Both the position numbers and the translations under genes were made by a program. DNA of 64,000 nt from Skeletonema tropicum (lineage: Eukaryota > Bacillariophyta > Thalassiosirophyceae > Thalassiosirales > Thalassiosiraceae): positions 124,001 to 188,000 of the forward strand of contig CM074146.1 in assembly GCA_037178625.1 (NCBI GenBank), read 5' to 3'. Positions 10,006 through 21,215 of this stretch are shown here, in pieces. Under the pieces are notes generated by a model. It saw only the letters and a program-made list of their open reading frames with translations. It searched no databases and had not been told where the DNA came from. Within the stretch, counting starts at the first letter, position 1, and each line of letters begins with the position of its first letter.

Positions 10006-10821
10006 TCAATCACAGTGCTCAGTATGAAAGAACCATCCTTCAGCTGCCTCCCTCTGTGGACTCTTGGTTGCATCTACAGCGGCCTGATCCGCACGTAGAG
10101 CCGCGGTAAGGTCCTCTTTGCTCAAATAATCATAGCCCTGCCCCTGCTGCTTAAACACCTCCATCAAAAAAAAAAAAAAAAATTAACGGAAATCTTAAAG
10201 TACGTCATGGTTGGCCCTCCAGGGGCGAAATTATCTACAATTATCTAGAGCAATGTCACAAGTTACTACCCTTCGAGTGTAATTAAGCAAATAACCAACA
10301 GTTTTTCCATCACCCCGGAATTAGCAATTAAACACCTCCATCAGCATTGTGATTGAATCATCAAGTCCTTGTGCTGCAGCTATGAAAAAATGTTTCACTG
10401 CTCTCTTGATGCCGTTTTTATCCAACTCGATGCCTCCAAGATAATGCCTAGCTTGGGGATTTCCACGAATAGCTGCCTCTTCAAGATGGAATATTTCCGT
10501 CTCCCTGTCCTTCGCAACACCTTGCCCGACAAGATACATAACCGCCAGCTTAAAATGCGCCCTCGCATCTCCCAGTTCAACAGCCTTCGAAAACATCTCA
10601 AATGCTGCATCATAATTTCCTTGCTTGTACTCTTCTGCTCCTTGATCGGCCATCGCAACTGGATCGTTCGCCTCCACTCTTTTCAACGTTAATTTCTTCC
10701 GTTCCGCTTCAATTTCTGGAACAGGTTTTCTACAAAACAGACAAGATGGACAGGATGGAACGAAACTTGCTTCCTGATTGTAGAGTGCTGGCCACGAATG
10801 TAAGGATGGACCACTTATCAT
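10006..10821 (-). CDS. Sel1-repeat protein with intron-like insertion (212 aa when spliced)
   Basis: Exon 1 is 10336-10821 (ATG at 10821) and exon 2 is 10006-10158, with an intron at 10159-10335. Splicing joins MLMEV to FKQQGQGYDYLSKEDL and then KSPQREAAE, which matches the tail of the paralog at 3-503. Without splicing the frame stops after MEVFNC. The N terminus keeps only the end of a RING-like finger (CPSCLFCRKPVP) before the Sel1 repeats. The MYND domain found in full family members is missing. The first residues derive from sequence resembling a Sel1 3' flank (compare 50311-50375), so this looks like a 5'-truncated, chimeric paralog. It may still be expressed, because all splice signals are intact. 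Confidence 0.75.
10159..10335 (-). mobile_element. introner-like insertion forming a GT-AG intron
   Basis: A 16-bp direct repeat (TTAAACACCTCCATCA on the plus strand; 10151-10166 and 10328-10343) flanks a 161-bp insert. On the coding strand the repeat contains GAG|GTG. The first copy therefore supplies the 5' splice site and the second supplies the AG acceptor, preceded by a run of 17 T. Paralogs at 3-503 and 50430-50590 read straight through this position, so the insert is derived. Parts of the insert recur at 49507-49556 and 49931-49957. Confidence 0.8.
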
Positions 10822-10912
10822 AACTACTTAGATTTGAGTCTCAGATATTAGACAATAGGCTTCTAAAAAGCCAAAACACAATTCACTCCAGAATAAAGTT
10901 GCCAGCAGCAGG

Positions 10913-10949
10913 TGATGGCAGGTGATGGCATGGCATGGCATGGCATGGA
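10913..10949. repeat. GGCAT microsatellite
   Basis: Short run of AGGTGATGGC and GGCAT units upstream of the minus-strand Sel1 gene. Confidence 0.7.
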
Positions 10950-11119
10950 GATAGGAATTGTAGAGTAACAAAATCAAAAAAGGAAAAGAGTGTGCGTGAA
11001 TGATAGATGGGCGCGCAAGGTTGGATTACATATAATTCAACTTTAGCAATGTTACTTCTTACTTCTTTTCTGTTCTGCTACTATTCTTGTACAAAGTAAT
11101 CTTCTATCCTACACGGTGA

Positions 11120-11575
11120 TCATTTCGCGTCTTGCGGCTGTCTGTAACCAGCATATGCCAGACCAAGCAACTCAGAGAATTCAAGATCCAACTGATCCAA
11201 AGCTGATTCATCACATTCGTCGTCAAAGTCTCCCAAAAGATCATCCATCAGTAGGAGATCTGAGTGACACTCGTAGGACACTCTTGTACGTCGCTTGATC
11301 GTAGTGCAGCCTGATAGGTTAGAATGAGACATATCGGGCTCCTCAAACCTGTACGCTGACTTGCGGACAACGGGGATAGAATAGTAGAGGAACGAGTCAT
11401 CTTGCTTCAGTGATTGGAGGTCTTCTGCACTCAGGGTACTGATATCGATTTCTATTGGTTCTGGATTGCAGGCTGCAGTAGCTGTGTGTACGGATATGGA
11501 AGAAGAAGAAGAAGCCGAGGATTGGTCCTTCTTGATGAAGGGAGTTGTGGTCTTGGTTGATCTGTCGTTGCACAT
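11120..11575 (-). CDS. small diatom-type protein, tandem copy 1 (altered C terminus)
   Basis: 151 aa. A Ser/Thr-rich N terminus is followed by IDISTLSAEDLQSLKQDD, FLYYSIPVVRKSAYR, a basic RRTRVSYECHSDLLL and an acidic DDLLGDFDDECDES tail. I recall proteins with a YYSIP motif and a nearby SxExHxDLLL motif as a diatom-restricted, multi-copy family of unknown function. A 4-bp difference close to the 3' end shifts the frame relative to copies 2 and 3. The last residues are therefore YAGYRQPQDAK instead of CAA. The promoter region is shared with copy 2. There is no signal peptide or membrane segment. Confidence 0.7.
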   Translation of the reverse strand: MCNDRSTKTTTPFIKKDQSSASSSSSISVHTATAACNPEPIEIDISTLSAEDLQSLKQDDSFLYYSIPVVRKSAYRFEEPDMSHSNLSGCTTIKRRTRVSYECHSDLLLMDDLLGDFDDECDESALDQLDLEFSELLGLAYAGYRQPQDAK

Positions 11576-12642
11576 TGTATTGTGAGGATGTAAGTAGATG
11601 TGTGACTTTTAGAAGAGTAAGTTGACAATTTAGTAGCTTGTTAGGCTTGATGGTTGAATAATTTATGCGATGTACAAAAGCTGTTTTGCTCTTGCCTTGC
11701 TGAGAGAGTTACGATTACCAATTCACTTGATTGAGGCCAAAGCGAGAGCTGACAAAGGAATAAGATTGAAGTTGGTCAGGTGCTTTGAGGGTCTCTGCTT
11801 GCAGTAAATATGTATGAATCGAAACAAGCCCAGGCTAGAAAGAAAACTTTACTTAGGTATGTAGTAACGGTGATTTAGCTGAGTGGGGCAAAGTAAACTG
11901 AGAGCTGATAAATGATGCATGCAATAAAAATCTTTTATATATTGTCTACTTATATTGAGAAGTAAACTGCCTATCTAGTCAGTGCTAGTATTTTGATAAT
12001 CAAGTACATATCTGCAGCTTTGATGTCCAATACTGAGGTATCCCCTCTCTTCTTTAAGTACGATTACATACTTTTCTACTTCTCCGTTTGAAAGACGAAC
12101 GCCGAATGACCGGTACTTACCCAATGACCGACCATACTAATTCTAGAGCCTGCATAAACAAAAACAGGTTAACCTGATCGTCAAAGACATTATCAGGTAC
12201 TGTGTTGTAGAATTACTCCGTCATGAATTATCACAGCTCACAAATTCTTCTTCTTCTCATGTTGACCTCACCTCCACGGCTAAACATAACTTCACGGCTT
12301 TATTTTCGGTCTTATTGTTGAAAGAAGTAAAACATTGTTGTGCAAAGAAATTAATCGTTTTAGAACTAGCCAACACATTCATTTGTTCCAGAGATGCAGT
12401 ATGTGAAGATGATAGAGGAGTGTGCAAGTAGTGTCTGGTGAATTCCAAATCATTGAAATAAAGGGAAGAAATCTGAAATCAGTTACTTAAATTGATTGAC
12501 ACATCGAACATGAAAAAGACGATCAGATTATGACTTAACAAGCAGATTTACTGTTACTTCTTTACTGTTCTGCTACTATTCTTGTACAAAGTAATCTTCT
12601 ATCCTACACGGTGATCATTTCGCGTCTTGCGGCTGCCTATGC

Positions 12643-13074
12643 CTATGCAGCACATGCCAGACCAAGCAACTCAGAGAATTCAAGATCCAACTGATCCAAA
12701 GCTGATTCATCACATTCGTCGTCAAAGTCTCCCAAAAGATTATCCATCAGTAGGAGATCTGAGTGACACTCGTAGGACACTCTTGTACGTCGCTTGATGG
12801 TAGTGCATCCTGATAGGTTAGAATGAGACATATCGGGCTCCTCAAACCTGTACGCTGACTTGCGGACAACGGGGATAGAATAGTAGAGGAACGAGTCATC
12901 TTGCTTCAGTGATTGGAGGTCTTCTGCACTCAGGGTACTGATATCGATTTCTATTGGTTCTGGATTGCAGGCTGCAGTAGCTGTGTGTACGGATATGGAA
13001 GAAGAAGAAGAAGCAGAGGATTGGTCCTTCTTGATGAAGGGAGTTGTGGTCTTGGTTGATCTGTCGTTGCACAT
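12643..13074 (-). CDS. small diatom-type protein, tandem copy 2
   Basis: 143 aa, with the same features as copy 1: the SAEDLQSLKQDD helix, YYSIP motif, SYECHSDLLL motif and acidic tail. It ends GLACAA, as in copy 3. It differs from copy 3 by one Asp to Asn change in the tail (MDNLLGD) and lacks copy 3's two-residue Asn-Lys insertion near residue 15. It starts at an ATG with the same upstream sequence as copy 1. Confidence 0.75.
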   Translation of the reverse strand: MCNDRSTKTTTPFIKKDQSSASSSSSISVHTATAACNPEPIEIDISTLSAEDLQSLKQDDSFLYYSIPVVRKSAYRFEEPDMSHSNLSGCTTIKRRTRVSYECHSDLLLMDNLLGDFDDECDESALDQLDLEFSELLGLACAA

Positions 13075-14141
13075 TGTATTGTGAGGATGTAAGTAGATGT
13101 GTGACTTTTAGAAGAGTAAGTTGACAATTTAGTAGCTTGTTAGGCTTGATGGTTGAATAATTTATGCGATGTACAAAAGCTGTTTTGCTCTTGCCTTGCT
13201 GAGAGAGTTACGATTACCAATTCACTTGATTGAGGCCAAAGCGAGAGCTGACAAAGGAATGAGATTGAAGTTGGTCAGGTGCTTTGAGGGTCTCTGCTTG
13301 CAGTAAATATGTATGAATCGAAACAAGCCCAGGCTAGAAAGAAAACTTTACTTAGGTATGTAGTAACGGTGATTTAGCTGAGTGGGGCAAAGTAAACTGA
13401 GAGCTGATAAATGATGCATGCAATAAAAATCTTTTATATATTGTCTACTTATATTGAGAAGTAAACTGCCTATCTAGTCAGTGCTAGTATTTTGATAATC
13501 AAGTACATATCTGCAGCTTTGATGTCCAATACTGAGGTATCCCCTCTCTTCTTTAAGTACGATTACATACTTTTCTACTTCTCCGTTTGAAAGACGAACG
13601 CCGAATGACCGGTACTTACCCAATGACCGACCATACTAATTCTAGAGCCTGCATAAACAAAAACAGGTTAACCTGATCGTCAAAGACATTATCAGGTACC
13701 GTGTTGTAGAATTACTCCGTCATGAATTATCACAGCTCACAAATTCTTCTTCTTCTCATGTTGACCTCACCTCCACGGCTAAACATAACTTCACGGCTTT
13801 ATTTTCGGTCTTATTGTTGAAAGAAGTAAAACATTGTTGTGTAAAGAAATTAATCGTTTTAGAACTAGCCAACACATTCATTTGTTCCAGAGATGCAGTA
13901 TGTGAAGATGATAGAGGAGTGTGCAAGTAGTGTCTGGTGAATTCCAAATCATTGAAATAAAGGGAAGAAATCTGAAATCAGTTACTTAAATTGATTGACA
14001 CATCGAACATGAAAAAGACGATCAGATTATGACTTAACAAGCAGATTTACTGTTACTTCTTTACTGTTCTGCTACTATTCTTGTACAAAGTAATCTTCTA
14101 TCCTACACGGTGATCATTTCGCGTCTTGCGGCTGCCTATGC

Positions 14142-14579
14142 CTATGCAGCACATGCCAGACCAAGCAACTCAGAGAATTCAAGATCCAACTGATCCAAAG
14201 CTGATTCATCACATTCGTCGTCAAAGTCTCCCAAAAGATCATCCATCAGTAGGAGATCTGAGTGACACTCGTAGGACACTCTTGTACGTCGCTTGATGGT
14301 AGTGCATCCTGATAGGTTAGAATGAGACATATCGGGCTCCTCAAACCTGTACGCTGACTTGCGGACAACGGGGATAGAATAGTAGAGGAACGAGTCATCT
14401 TGCTTCAGTGATTGGAGGTCTTCTGCACTCAGGGTACTGATATCGATTTCTATTGGTTCTGGATTGCAGGCTGCAGTAGCTGTGTGTACGGATATGGAAG
14501 AAGAAGAAGAAGCAGAGGATTGGTCCTTCTTGTTCTTGATGAAGGGAGTTGTGGTCTTGGTTGATCTGTCGTTGCACAT
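14142..14579 (-). CDS. small diatom-type protein, tandem copy 3
   Basis: 145 aa, with the same motifs as copies 1 and 2 plus an NK insertion (KNKKDQ) in the N-terminal region. Its upstream sequence is alignable for only about 230 bp and is clearly diverged, in contrast to copies 1 and 2. Copy 3 therefore probably keeps the ancestral promoter junction, while copies 1 and 2 arose from a later duplication. Regulation may differ between them. Confidence 0.75.
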   Translation of the reverse strand: MCNDRSTKTTTPFIKNKKDQSSASSSSSISVHTATAACNPEPIEIDISTLSAEDLQSLKQDDSFLYYSIPVVRKSAYRFEEPDMSHSNLSGCTTIKRRTRVSYECHSDLLLMDDLLGDFDDECDESALDQLDLEFSELLGLACAA

Positions 14580-15014
14580 TGTATTGTGAGGATGTAAGTA
14601 GTTGTGTGACTAATAGAGAAGTAAGTTGACAATGTAGAGCTTGTTAGGCTTGATGGTTGAATAATTTATGCGATGTACAAAATGCTGTTTTGCTCTTGCC
14701 CTGTTGACAGAATTACGATTACCATACTTCATCGCGCTTGATTGAGGCCAAAGCTAGAGCTGACAAAGGAACGAGTCAGCTGCTTCGAGGCTCTCTGCTT
14801 GTAGCAAGCCGAGCTGGTCCGGTCTAGTAAGTAGTAACTAGATCGGTATAAACCACCAAGCGCCAGGACGGTGTCATCCGTAGAACTTCTACGTAGGAAT
14901 TCTGTGATAACCCAAGTACCTTTTTTGCCCGCCTGAGCCATTTTGGAACAGCACCCGGGCGGGTGCCAAACTGAAAATTCCGTCCGCCGATCGCGATTTT
15001 GCTTTTTGCTTTGG

Positions 15015-15105
15015 TACAGTCAAATCCCACGAACTATCCCCCCCCGGGGGATAAGAATTTTGGCTAGCCTGAGATTTGGGGGGGGTAACTCAAAGTTGAA
15101 CCTCA
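15015..15105. mobile_element. single end of a Tc1-like MITE
   Basis: TA followed by CAGTCAAATCCCACGAACTA, a C/G-rich run and a TTTTGGCTAGCCTGAGATTTGG sequence resembling the subterminal part of the MITE at 8988-9549. I did not find the matching opposite end nearby. Confidence 0.45.
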
Positions 15106-15310
15106 AAAAGTTCCACCTCCCACCTCCCAATAGGTTACTAGTTAGCACTTTTTAATCTAGAATTTTTTATTCCGGCAACTTTTATTACTATCCCAGCAAG
15201 TTATATATTTAAAGAATAAAGAATCATCTCTTTCTGACAGCTTTTGGAGACACTAGTAATTTATGTACCCGGACAACTTTTATTACCCGCTCTTACCAGC
15301 ACTTTTTATT

Positions 15311-15381
15311 TTTGTTGGCGTTTCGTGGGCGTGGGCCAGCGTACAAGGCATATCTTTTCCATCGGGAGGATCCAAAGTAGC
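15311..15381 (+). repeat. 71-bp fragment shared with the Helitron-like elements
   Basis: Almost identical to 32259-32330 and its copy near 38451-38522, from TTTGTTGGCGTTTCGTGGGC to TCCAAAGTAGC. In the Helitron-like copies it encodes the end of a signal-peptide-like stretch. Here the matching upstream part is absent. Confidence 0.7.
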
Positions 15382-15849
15382 TCGGTAGCGTCCATATGCT
15401 ATCTATCTTTGTTCGTCGAAGACATCGGTTCCAATCCGAACGAAACCACAGAATTGATGAAATCAGCCGACATGATTGCTACAACTTCTTTGGTCTTTAT
15501 CCCAATCAGTTCATGCAACTTTTCCGTCATTGTCGTATACCAGATCGAACCCAATTCTACTAAGTACACTGCACCACCAACAAGTCCATGACAAGTAAGT
15601 CCATGACCATGACAATTAAGTTTATAATGACAAGTGTACGACAATTCTGACATGCACGACAATGGAGCTTCTAGTAAGTAATAGAGTATGATATTAAGAG
15701 AAAGAGAGTAGAAAATCCTGCAGGTATGATACACCCTAGATCTGTTAGTGTTAGTTTAGCAACGGAGATGAGAGAGAGAGAAGATGAAAAGCCGCTAGTG
15801 TGGCAAGAGAGGGCATTGAGCCAGAGAATGAAGCGGTCGTCAAAGAGTC
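15382..15849. other. intergenic, nothing recognised
   Basis: Contains short ATGACAAGT-type repeats around 15590-15650. No supported gene. Confidence 0.5.
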
Positions 15850-18591
15850 TTACTTTGTCGTATGCTTGTCAGAAAATTTCTTAATGACTCTTGTCCAGTC
15901 ATTGTCCAGTGGAGCTTTCCGCTCGCCTGCAAGCCAGTTCTTGAAAGTTGTCTCACTCATAAAGGAGCTATCAGTTTCATCTGCAAATTTCCTCATCACT
16001 CTATACTTGGATATTCTCACATTGTCTTTGTATTCAACTTCTCCATTATCTCGGGCAATCCTGAGAGCTCGGTGCATCATGTCATTCCACTGATCAAGCA
16101 TACCTTTGACTGAGCGAGGCGCACCCTTCCATACCATGTCGTCCGAATCATCATCTTTCTTTGGGTGTCCCTTTTTCTGACGTTTCAATCGCCTCGACTT
16201 TAGAAGGGCCTCTGATTTCTTGATTTGCATCGCAAATAATCTCCCTTCTTCGATGGAGTCATTGTATCTTCGATGAACCATGGATGGTATGTCTCCAAAA
16301 TCTTCTGCGACTGTGCTCACCCCATGCTTTTCACAGCAAAATGTACCTTCTAGACTTTGATTGTTGTTGAATATACGTGCATCCATAGCCTTTTCGGCAA
16401 CACTGATGGGCTGCTGTGACCACAATGCAGAACGGCTCATCCACTCTAATAATAGGTATCTCGCAGCAGTTGGAGAGTACAGTGGGTTACGCAACTTGCC
16501 ACACATGTGTGGCAAATCTACTTCCACAGAGAAGCTTCCGTATTTTCTTGGTGACACGTGTACTGTGTTGTCCGCCTCTCTTCTGTAACAGTAATAGACC
16601 AAACAAATTTTTACCTTGCCTTTCTTTGCACTACTGTCGATTGATTCCAGATATGTCACTCCAAAATTGATATCCTGCTTCATTCTATCGATAACAGTAC
16701 GAGCGTCAAGGTGGCTGTTAAAAATGATACGCTTGCCTTCCCTTGCATTATCCAGCTCCCTCTGAATACAAGAATCCATTTCTTCATCTGTTGGAATCAG
16801 CATCTTCTCCATCTCTTCTGTTGCAACTGTATTCATTTTTGCAGCAACTGTTTCTGCCAGTTGTGTTTCATGATGAGCGTGCACTTCAGAGTTCATATCA
16901 AACAAAGGACATTGTATATACTCTGTTTCAAATAGCGCAACAAAGATGCTTAGTCGCACAATCAGCTCGGACATGCTGCCTATTGCCGTCATTTCATTCG
17001 CAATAAGTAAAAAGATCTGGTCGAAAGCTTCAGAGTGAATCCGGAACTCGATGGGTTTATTTGTCTTGTTCTTTCTGTAGCTACTCACAGCCCGGTGCAC
17101 ATGTGATTTGCACTGCTTGATAATGCAGGGACTGTGTGCAAGTATCCGACTGTATGTGATCTTTGACACTCTTTTCACATCAAAGTCATCTTTGGCGTCC
17201 AATATGAGGGAATCATGGCGACGCAAAATGTAGTTAAAAATGTTGTTGTACAATTGGCCTGTTGCAACATGATGATTGCTGCGAAATCCCTCTAGACATC
17301 CATGTGCTAATTCCAGTGCACAATCCATCTTCACTACAGACGGAATAGGGTCGATACCATCTCCAGCGCCAGGATATGATTCGGTGACTGTCATTGTATC
17401 TTTCCTTACTTGTATAATCCATGCAGAGAAGTCTGATGTCTTGTTGCTCGGAGATGCCCGCTCAGCAACTCTTACAGGGTGAAACAAATTGTCGCCGTAA
17501 TTTCCGGCATCTTCTTCCTGTAGGAGGCACTCAGATGCTTGAATTGTCATGAGAGTATGCTGAATTTTACCATCAAAACTTGAGTTGGGGACATTGAGCA
17601 AATTGCCCGTAGCATCAATGCCCATAACAAGCCGCTTTTCTGAAGCTAAAAGAGCAGCTACCAATAACATATTTCGTCCATGAAGATGTATATTGAATGT
17701 TGGATATACTTCAAATGTTTGAAGTATCCCAGGGATAGCAATGCAATGATCACCATTGGCTTTGCGCATTTCGAGGTCTTGCTCCCGTGTATTCTCTGCT
17801 GCATAACGAATATTTTCGTAGTTTGGAACATCTGGACGTATCCCCTTCCTCTTCTTTTCCAGCTGTTTTGCCTCATATCTGAGGTTGTATATTATCTTCA
17901 CATCTGTTACCTCCCCGCTGGTATTGTTACAGCTGAGCTTGGTACGGCACATCTTTCCTATGAGATGTTTCGTCATCTCTTTCGGTTTCTTCTTAGATTG
18001 AAACACCTATGCAGATACAAATAAAGAGATAAGAACAAAAGGAACAATATTCTTATGGATTAGAATGAACTCTTACACGGCAGCCAAGGCCAAATTCAAA
18101 ATAAGTCAACTGACCTCGTCCCTTCTCCTCTTTCTTGCACGCCCTTTGAGAATGCCATGACTATCTCGTGAATGATGGAAACATCTACCTGTGAATTTGA
18201 CCCTGAATTTGATGAGGGTCGTTGTTGATGAACTGCTCTGGGAAAATTTGAGTAATTCAGCATAATCAAGTCCGCCTACGTATTCGGTAGTGCAGAAATA
18301 CTGTCTCTCCTTCTTCCTGTAGTCTGAACCTGTACAGCATCCTTTCCAAAGAGCAATGAAAGGATGAGAAGGTCGCTTTCCTCTCCTACCTTGTTGCTGA
18401 GAAGGAACTTTCAAAACGTGGACTCGAAGCTTGCAGATATCATTGCTCCAATATGCAATGAAGCAGTGTCTACCTCCATTTGGAGGTGATGAGTAGTGGA
18501 CAACAGTTCGCCTCCAGAAATGACACAAGACAAGAATGACTGCATTCCCATTCCAAAAATTTGGTCCCACAGCTGCGAAGTACCCCGACAT
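15850..18591 (-). CDS. MULE-like DDE transposase-like protein, two exons
   Basis: Exon 2 is 15850-18006 and exon 1 is 18115-18591 or longer, with an intron at 18007-18114 (GTCAGT...TGCATAG) joining RRRDE to VFQSKKKPKEM in phase 0. The joined frame is about 877 codons. Exon 1 has Cys/His/Trp-rich sequence (CHFWRR, GGRHCFIAYW) that could be a DNA-binding finger. Exon 2 has LVMGIDATGN and, later, KMDCALELAHGCLEGF, which resemble the first and second Asp regions of MULE-type transposases. A C-x-x-H-like motif (QCKSHVHRAV) follows, then a basic C-terminal region. The N-terminal 19 codons overlap an opposing transposase at 18536, so the true start is uncertain. The family assignment is tentative. 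Confidence 0.5.
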
Positions 18592-19870
18592 GGAGTATCA
18601 CCTTGCTGCTTGGATCCGTGGCATGAGACAAATGGGGTATGTTGTTGAGACTTGGATGGTGAATGCTGAAGCAAGAATGTTACTTCATGTGCATTATAAG
18701 AACCAATTTCCTAAACCAAAGGATGATGGGACTGATGATAAAGACTATCCATTTAAATGCAGGTGAGTATGATAATTGTGTGTCTTTGACGCAAAATGGA
18801 CGTTTGTACTCATCTTTTCTCTTTCCTCTTCTGCACCGCACAGTGATTCTTGGAGCAAGAAATTTTTCAAACGTTTTAACTTCTCTGTGAAGACGATTGG
18901 AAAAAGGTCAATATGCCGGCTACCTCTGAAGAGAGATGATGACTAGTATAGCTGACTTCCACATTAGAACTCGAGTACTCCAGCTTTCTCGCATCCGTGA
19001 TCCTCACTTTGGCTTCACGTCTCCCTTCTATGTGTATTCGCATGATCAAGTCCCCTTAGAACTGGCCAATAGCCGAGCCAAAACTGTTCATGATAAAGGT
19101 GATTACCATGTCTATGATGCAGTGGGAAAAGACAATGATGCAAAAAGATTCTGCACTCTCAACTTGTTTGGAGCCATGCAGTATCGTGCAGATGGATTGA
19201 ATGTTCCCAAACCTCACATTGTCTTTCAAGGTAAATTTCAACCTGGATGCGACTGGCACGACAAGGAAGAAGTTGCCCTGTGGGATTCTCGCGTGTTGTA
19301 GTCTCCTTTCAGGAGAATGCCTGGGTCGATGGACCAACTCATAGGTATGGATTGAAGGAGGTCCTTGGCCCAATCAATGCCCATCTTGTTGAAGAAGATA
19401 TGCAGGGAGTCGCTTTTGAGGATAATTTGTCTGCACACAAGATGGAATCAACTATGCAGTTCTGGGGGAGTGATCCATCTGTGTCAAACTTCATCCCCAC
19501 TCAATTCCTTCCGGCAAAGTTGACGGACATCGTCCAAGTAATTGACCGTCACATTGGTATCATCTACAAGAGGGCAGTTTATCATGCGTGCAGGGTTGAA
19601 TATATGAGAAGGTTTCGAGAGGCAGAAGCAAATGCAGTAGACGGAAAACCGCCAATGACCAAACCGATGACCCCCCGTGAGAAGCGCATTATCACCACCA
19701 AGGCAATTGCGGACTGTCACGCTAAACTGACGAAATCAACGTCTAACACTTACTATCGTGCCTTTATTGCTACTGCAACATGGACTCCCGTAAGTCGCAT
19801 GTACGATGATCCAATCTTGATGGCAACGACAGCCCCCGATGAAGAACCCTATTTGTTAGCAAAGTCTTGA
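18536..19870 (+). pseudogene. broken pogo/CENP-B-type transposase
   Basis: The first part (18536-18762) ends at a GTGAGT donor. An acceptor near 18841 leads to SWSKKFFKRFNFSVKTIGKRS, typical of the CENP-B-like DNA-binding region. The frame is then lost (stop at about 18930) and resumes with DFHIRTRVLQL, SHDQVPLEL (first Asp) and KRFCTLNLFGAMQ...KPHIVFQG. A second frameshift near 19295-19305 separates this from SFQENAWVDGP, FEDNLSAHK (second Asp) and VIDRHIGIIYKR (third Asp), ending at 19870. The order of motifs and the DDD triad fit the DDE_1 superfamily. Two frame breaks make it non-functional as read. No terminal repeats were identified. Confidence 0.7.
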
Positions 19871-20386
19871 CGTGACTAAACCAACGAACAATCCAAGAGT
19901 CTACGACTCCTGTATAAAACCCAGAAAGACCGACATTCCAACCATGTCAAGTCTCAGAATATGATGGGGCAAATCTCCTGCCAAAATCTCTATCTTGTAA
20001 GATATAATCTCCAAAGATGTAGTCAAGTAACTACCTGTCAAAGGCATACCATCCACTCCGATTCCTCTGTTAGTACAAGCGTTTCTACCCGTATGAAGTA
20101 AACTCCAGGGAGCTGAGCTATCAATGGAGCTCATCCATACGTTGATAGTAGCAAACCTTGAACCTCCAAAAGACAGCAAGAGCCAGAAATCTCATATCAT
20201 TTCCAGATGCTTGAATCGCCTTGGCGGTCTAAACAGAACCACTTTTCGAGAGATAATGTCGAATAAGAATCCCCATCCCCAAATTTGTATACCGGTAACG
20301 TCGGATTGTCCCGGTGTGACTTTACTCTCATGCGTTGAAATGCCCTATTCTCTCCCCGATCAGCGCTCGGTATGACGCTGCCTCAT
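19871..20386. other. intergenic, nothing recognised
   Basis: Between the pogo relic and the recombinase relic. Only short chance frames are seen. Confidence 0.5.
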
Positions 20387-20998
20387 CTAAAGGGCATAAG
20401 AGTATCGCCACGTGTTTGGCATCTCACCAACCGCTGACGTATACGTGTCCCGAGTTGCCTTCCACCTAGTCCTCCTACCTTGAGCGCTCTCTACCGTGCT
20501 CCACCTATTCATTGCATCCTTTATCTCCTTCGGATTCGGAATACCTGCTTGCGTTGCCCTAGTCTCAGCCGTCTTACGAGGCGTTCTGCTGATGCTCAAC
20601 CACGTATCCACATCCAAATCCGCTGGGATATAATCTGTGCTCTCCTGCACCTCCTTAGCTACTTCTCTGAACGTTGCATCGTAATCCATTGAAGATTCCA
20701 ATTTCCCATCTGGTCCAGCAAAAGCAGGTCCTTTCTTGCGGCCCTCAGTCTCACATACTTCAACTAACTTTTCCACCCACCATCGAATGTTTAGACCAGA
20801 CGTCGTGACATTGGCTACACTTAACATGTGGTAGTCAGCTCCATTCTCCCCTTTGAAATTACCAAGGAGTGTAAGCACCACATGAGGCAACAACCTCGCT
20901 TCCTCTTCCGAGAATACATAACGGAGGTTGTACTTCGTTGGAATGATGCCTTCCTTCCCCTTTTTGAGATGTTTGCGAAGACCAACTAAACACATATA
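20387..20998 (-). pseudogene. tyrosine-recombinase C-terminal part, cut off by Copia-1
   Basis: About 200 codons (VGLRKHLKKGK ... WRYSYAL) that continue directly from the part at 26669-27183 once Copia-1 and one ATATA copy are removed. The joint then reads GGSLRGTEGFY|MCLVGLRKHL. GGSLRGTEGF resembles the box I Arg region, and the SISRTPRKTAETRA region corresponds to the box II side of integrases I recall from diatom and fungal YR elements. The terminal Tyr is probably in WRYSYAL. Family assignment by memory of motif patterns, not by search. Confidence 0.55.
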
Positions 20999-21192
20999 TG
21001 TTGAAACAATACCGAAGCAGACAATAAACCCAACCCCAGCATGAACCGTAATATCTTTATACAGTAGATATTATTTTAATTATGGTCATTGTCTGGTCAT
21101 TGTCTTCATTCTTCCTCATGGTCAAAACACGACGTGTCGAAGTGTTGTTGAAGGAACTTCAACTTAGTTCCTAAAATGTATATTTCTTAACA
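20999..21192 (-). repeat. Copia-1 LTR, 3' side of the element
   Basis: 194 bp, identical as read to 26475-26668. ATATA duplication on its outer side. Confidence 0.95.
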
Positions 21193-21202
21193 CACTCCTG
21201 TG
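21193..21202 (-). promoter_or_regulatory. Copia-1 polypurine tract
   Basis: On the element strand CACAGGAGTG lies directly before the 3' LTR (TGTTAAG...). The same 9-mer ACAGGAGTG recurs three times in the coding linker of the element. Confidence 0.75.
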
Positions 21203-21215
21203 ATGTCATGGTGGT

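Larger units (their letters stand above)
11077..14815. repeat. three-copy tandem array, 1.5-kb unit
   Basis: Units begin at the shared GCTACTATTCTTGTACAAAG (about 11077, 12572 and 14071), giving periods of 1495 and 1499 bp. Units 1 and 2 are near-identical, including about 1 kb of upstream sequence (11576-12571 against 13075-14070). Unit 3 matches through its gene and a diverging promoter to about 14815. The intergenic parts hold no convincing gene. A 63-codon frame is simply repeated with the unit. This is a recent tandem duplication. Confidence 0.9.

Noticed and set aside
10159..10335. Simple frameshift or premature stop in the Sel1 gene
   Set aside because: The flanking 16-bp duplication, GT-AG borders and exact frame restoration explain the interruption better as an inserted intron.
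12257..12448. 63-codon frame repeated at 13756-13947 in the tandem unit
   Set aside because: It is repeated only because the whole unit is duplicated. It has no start context or motif supporting a gene.
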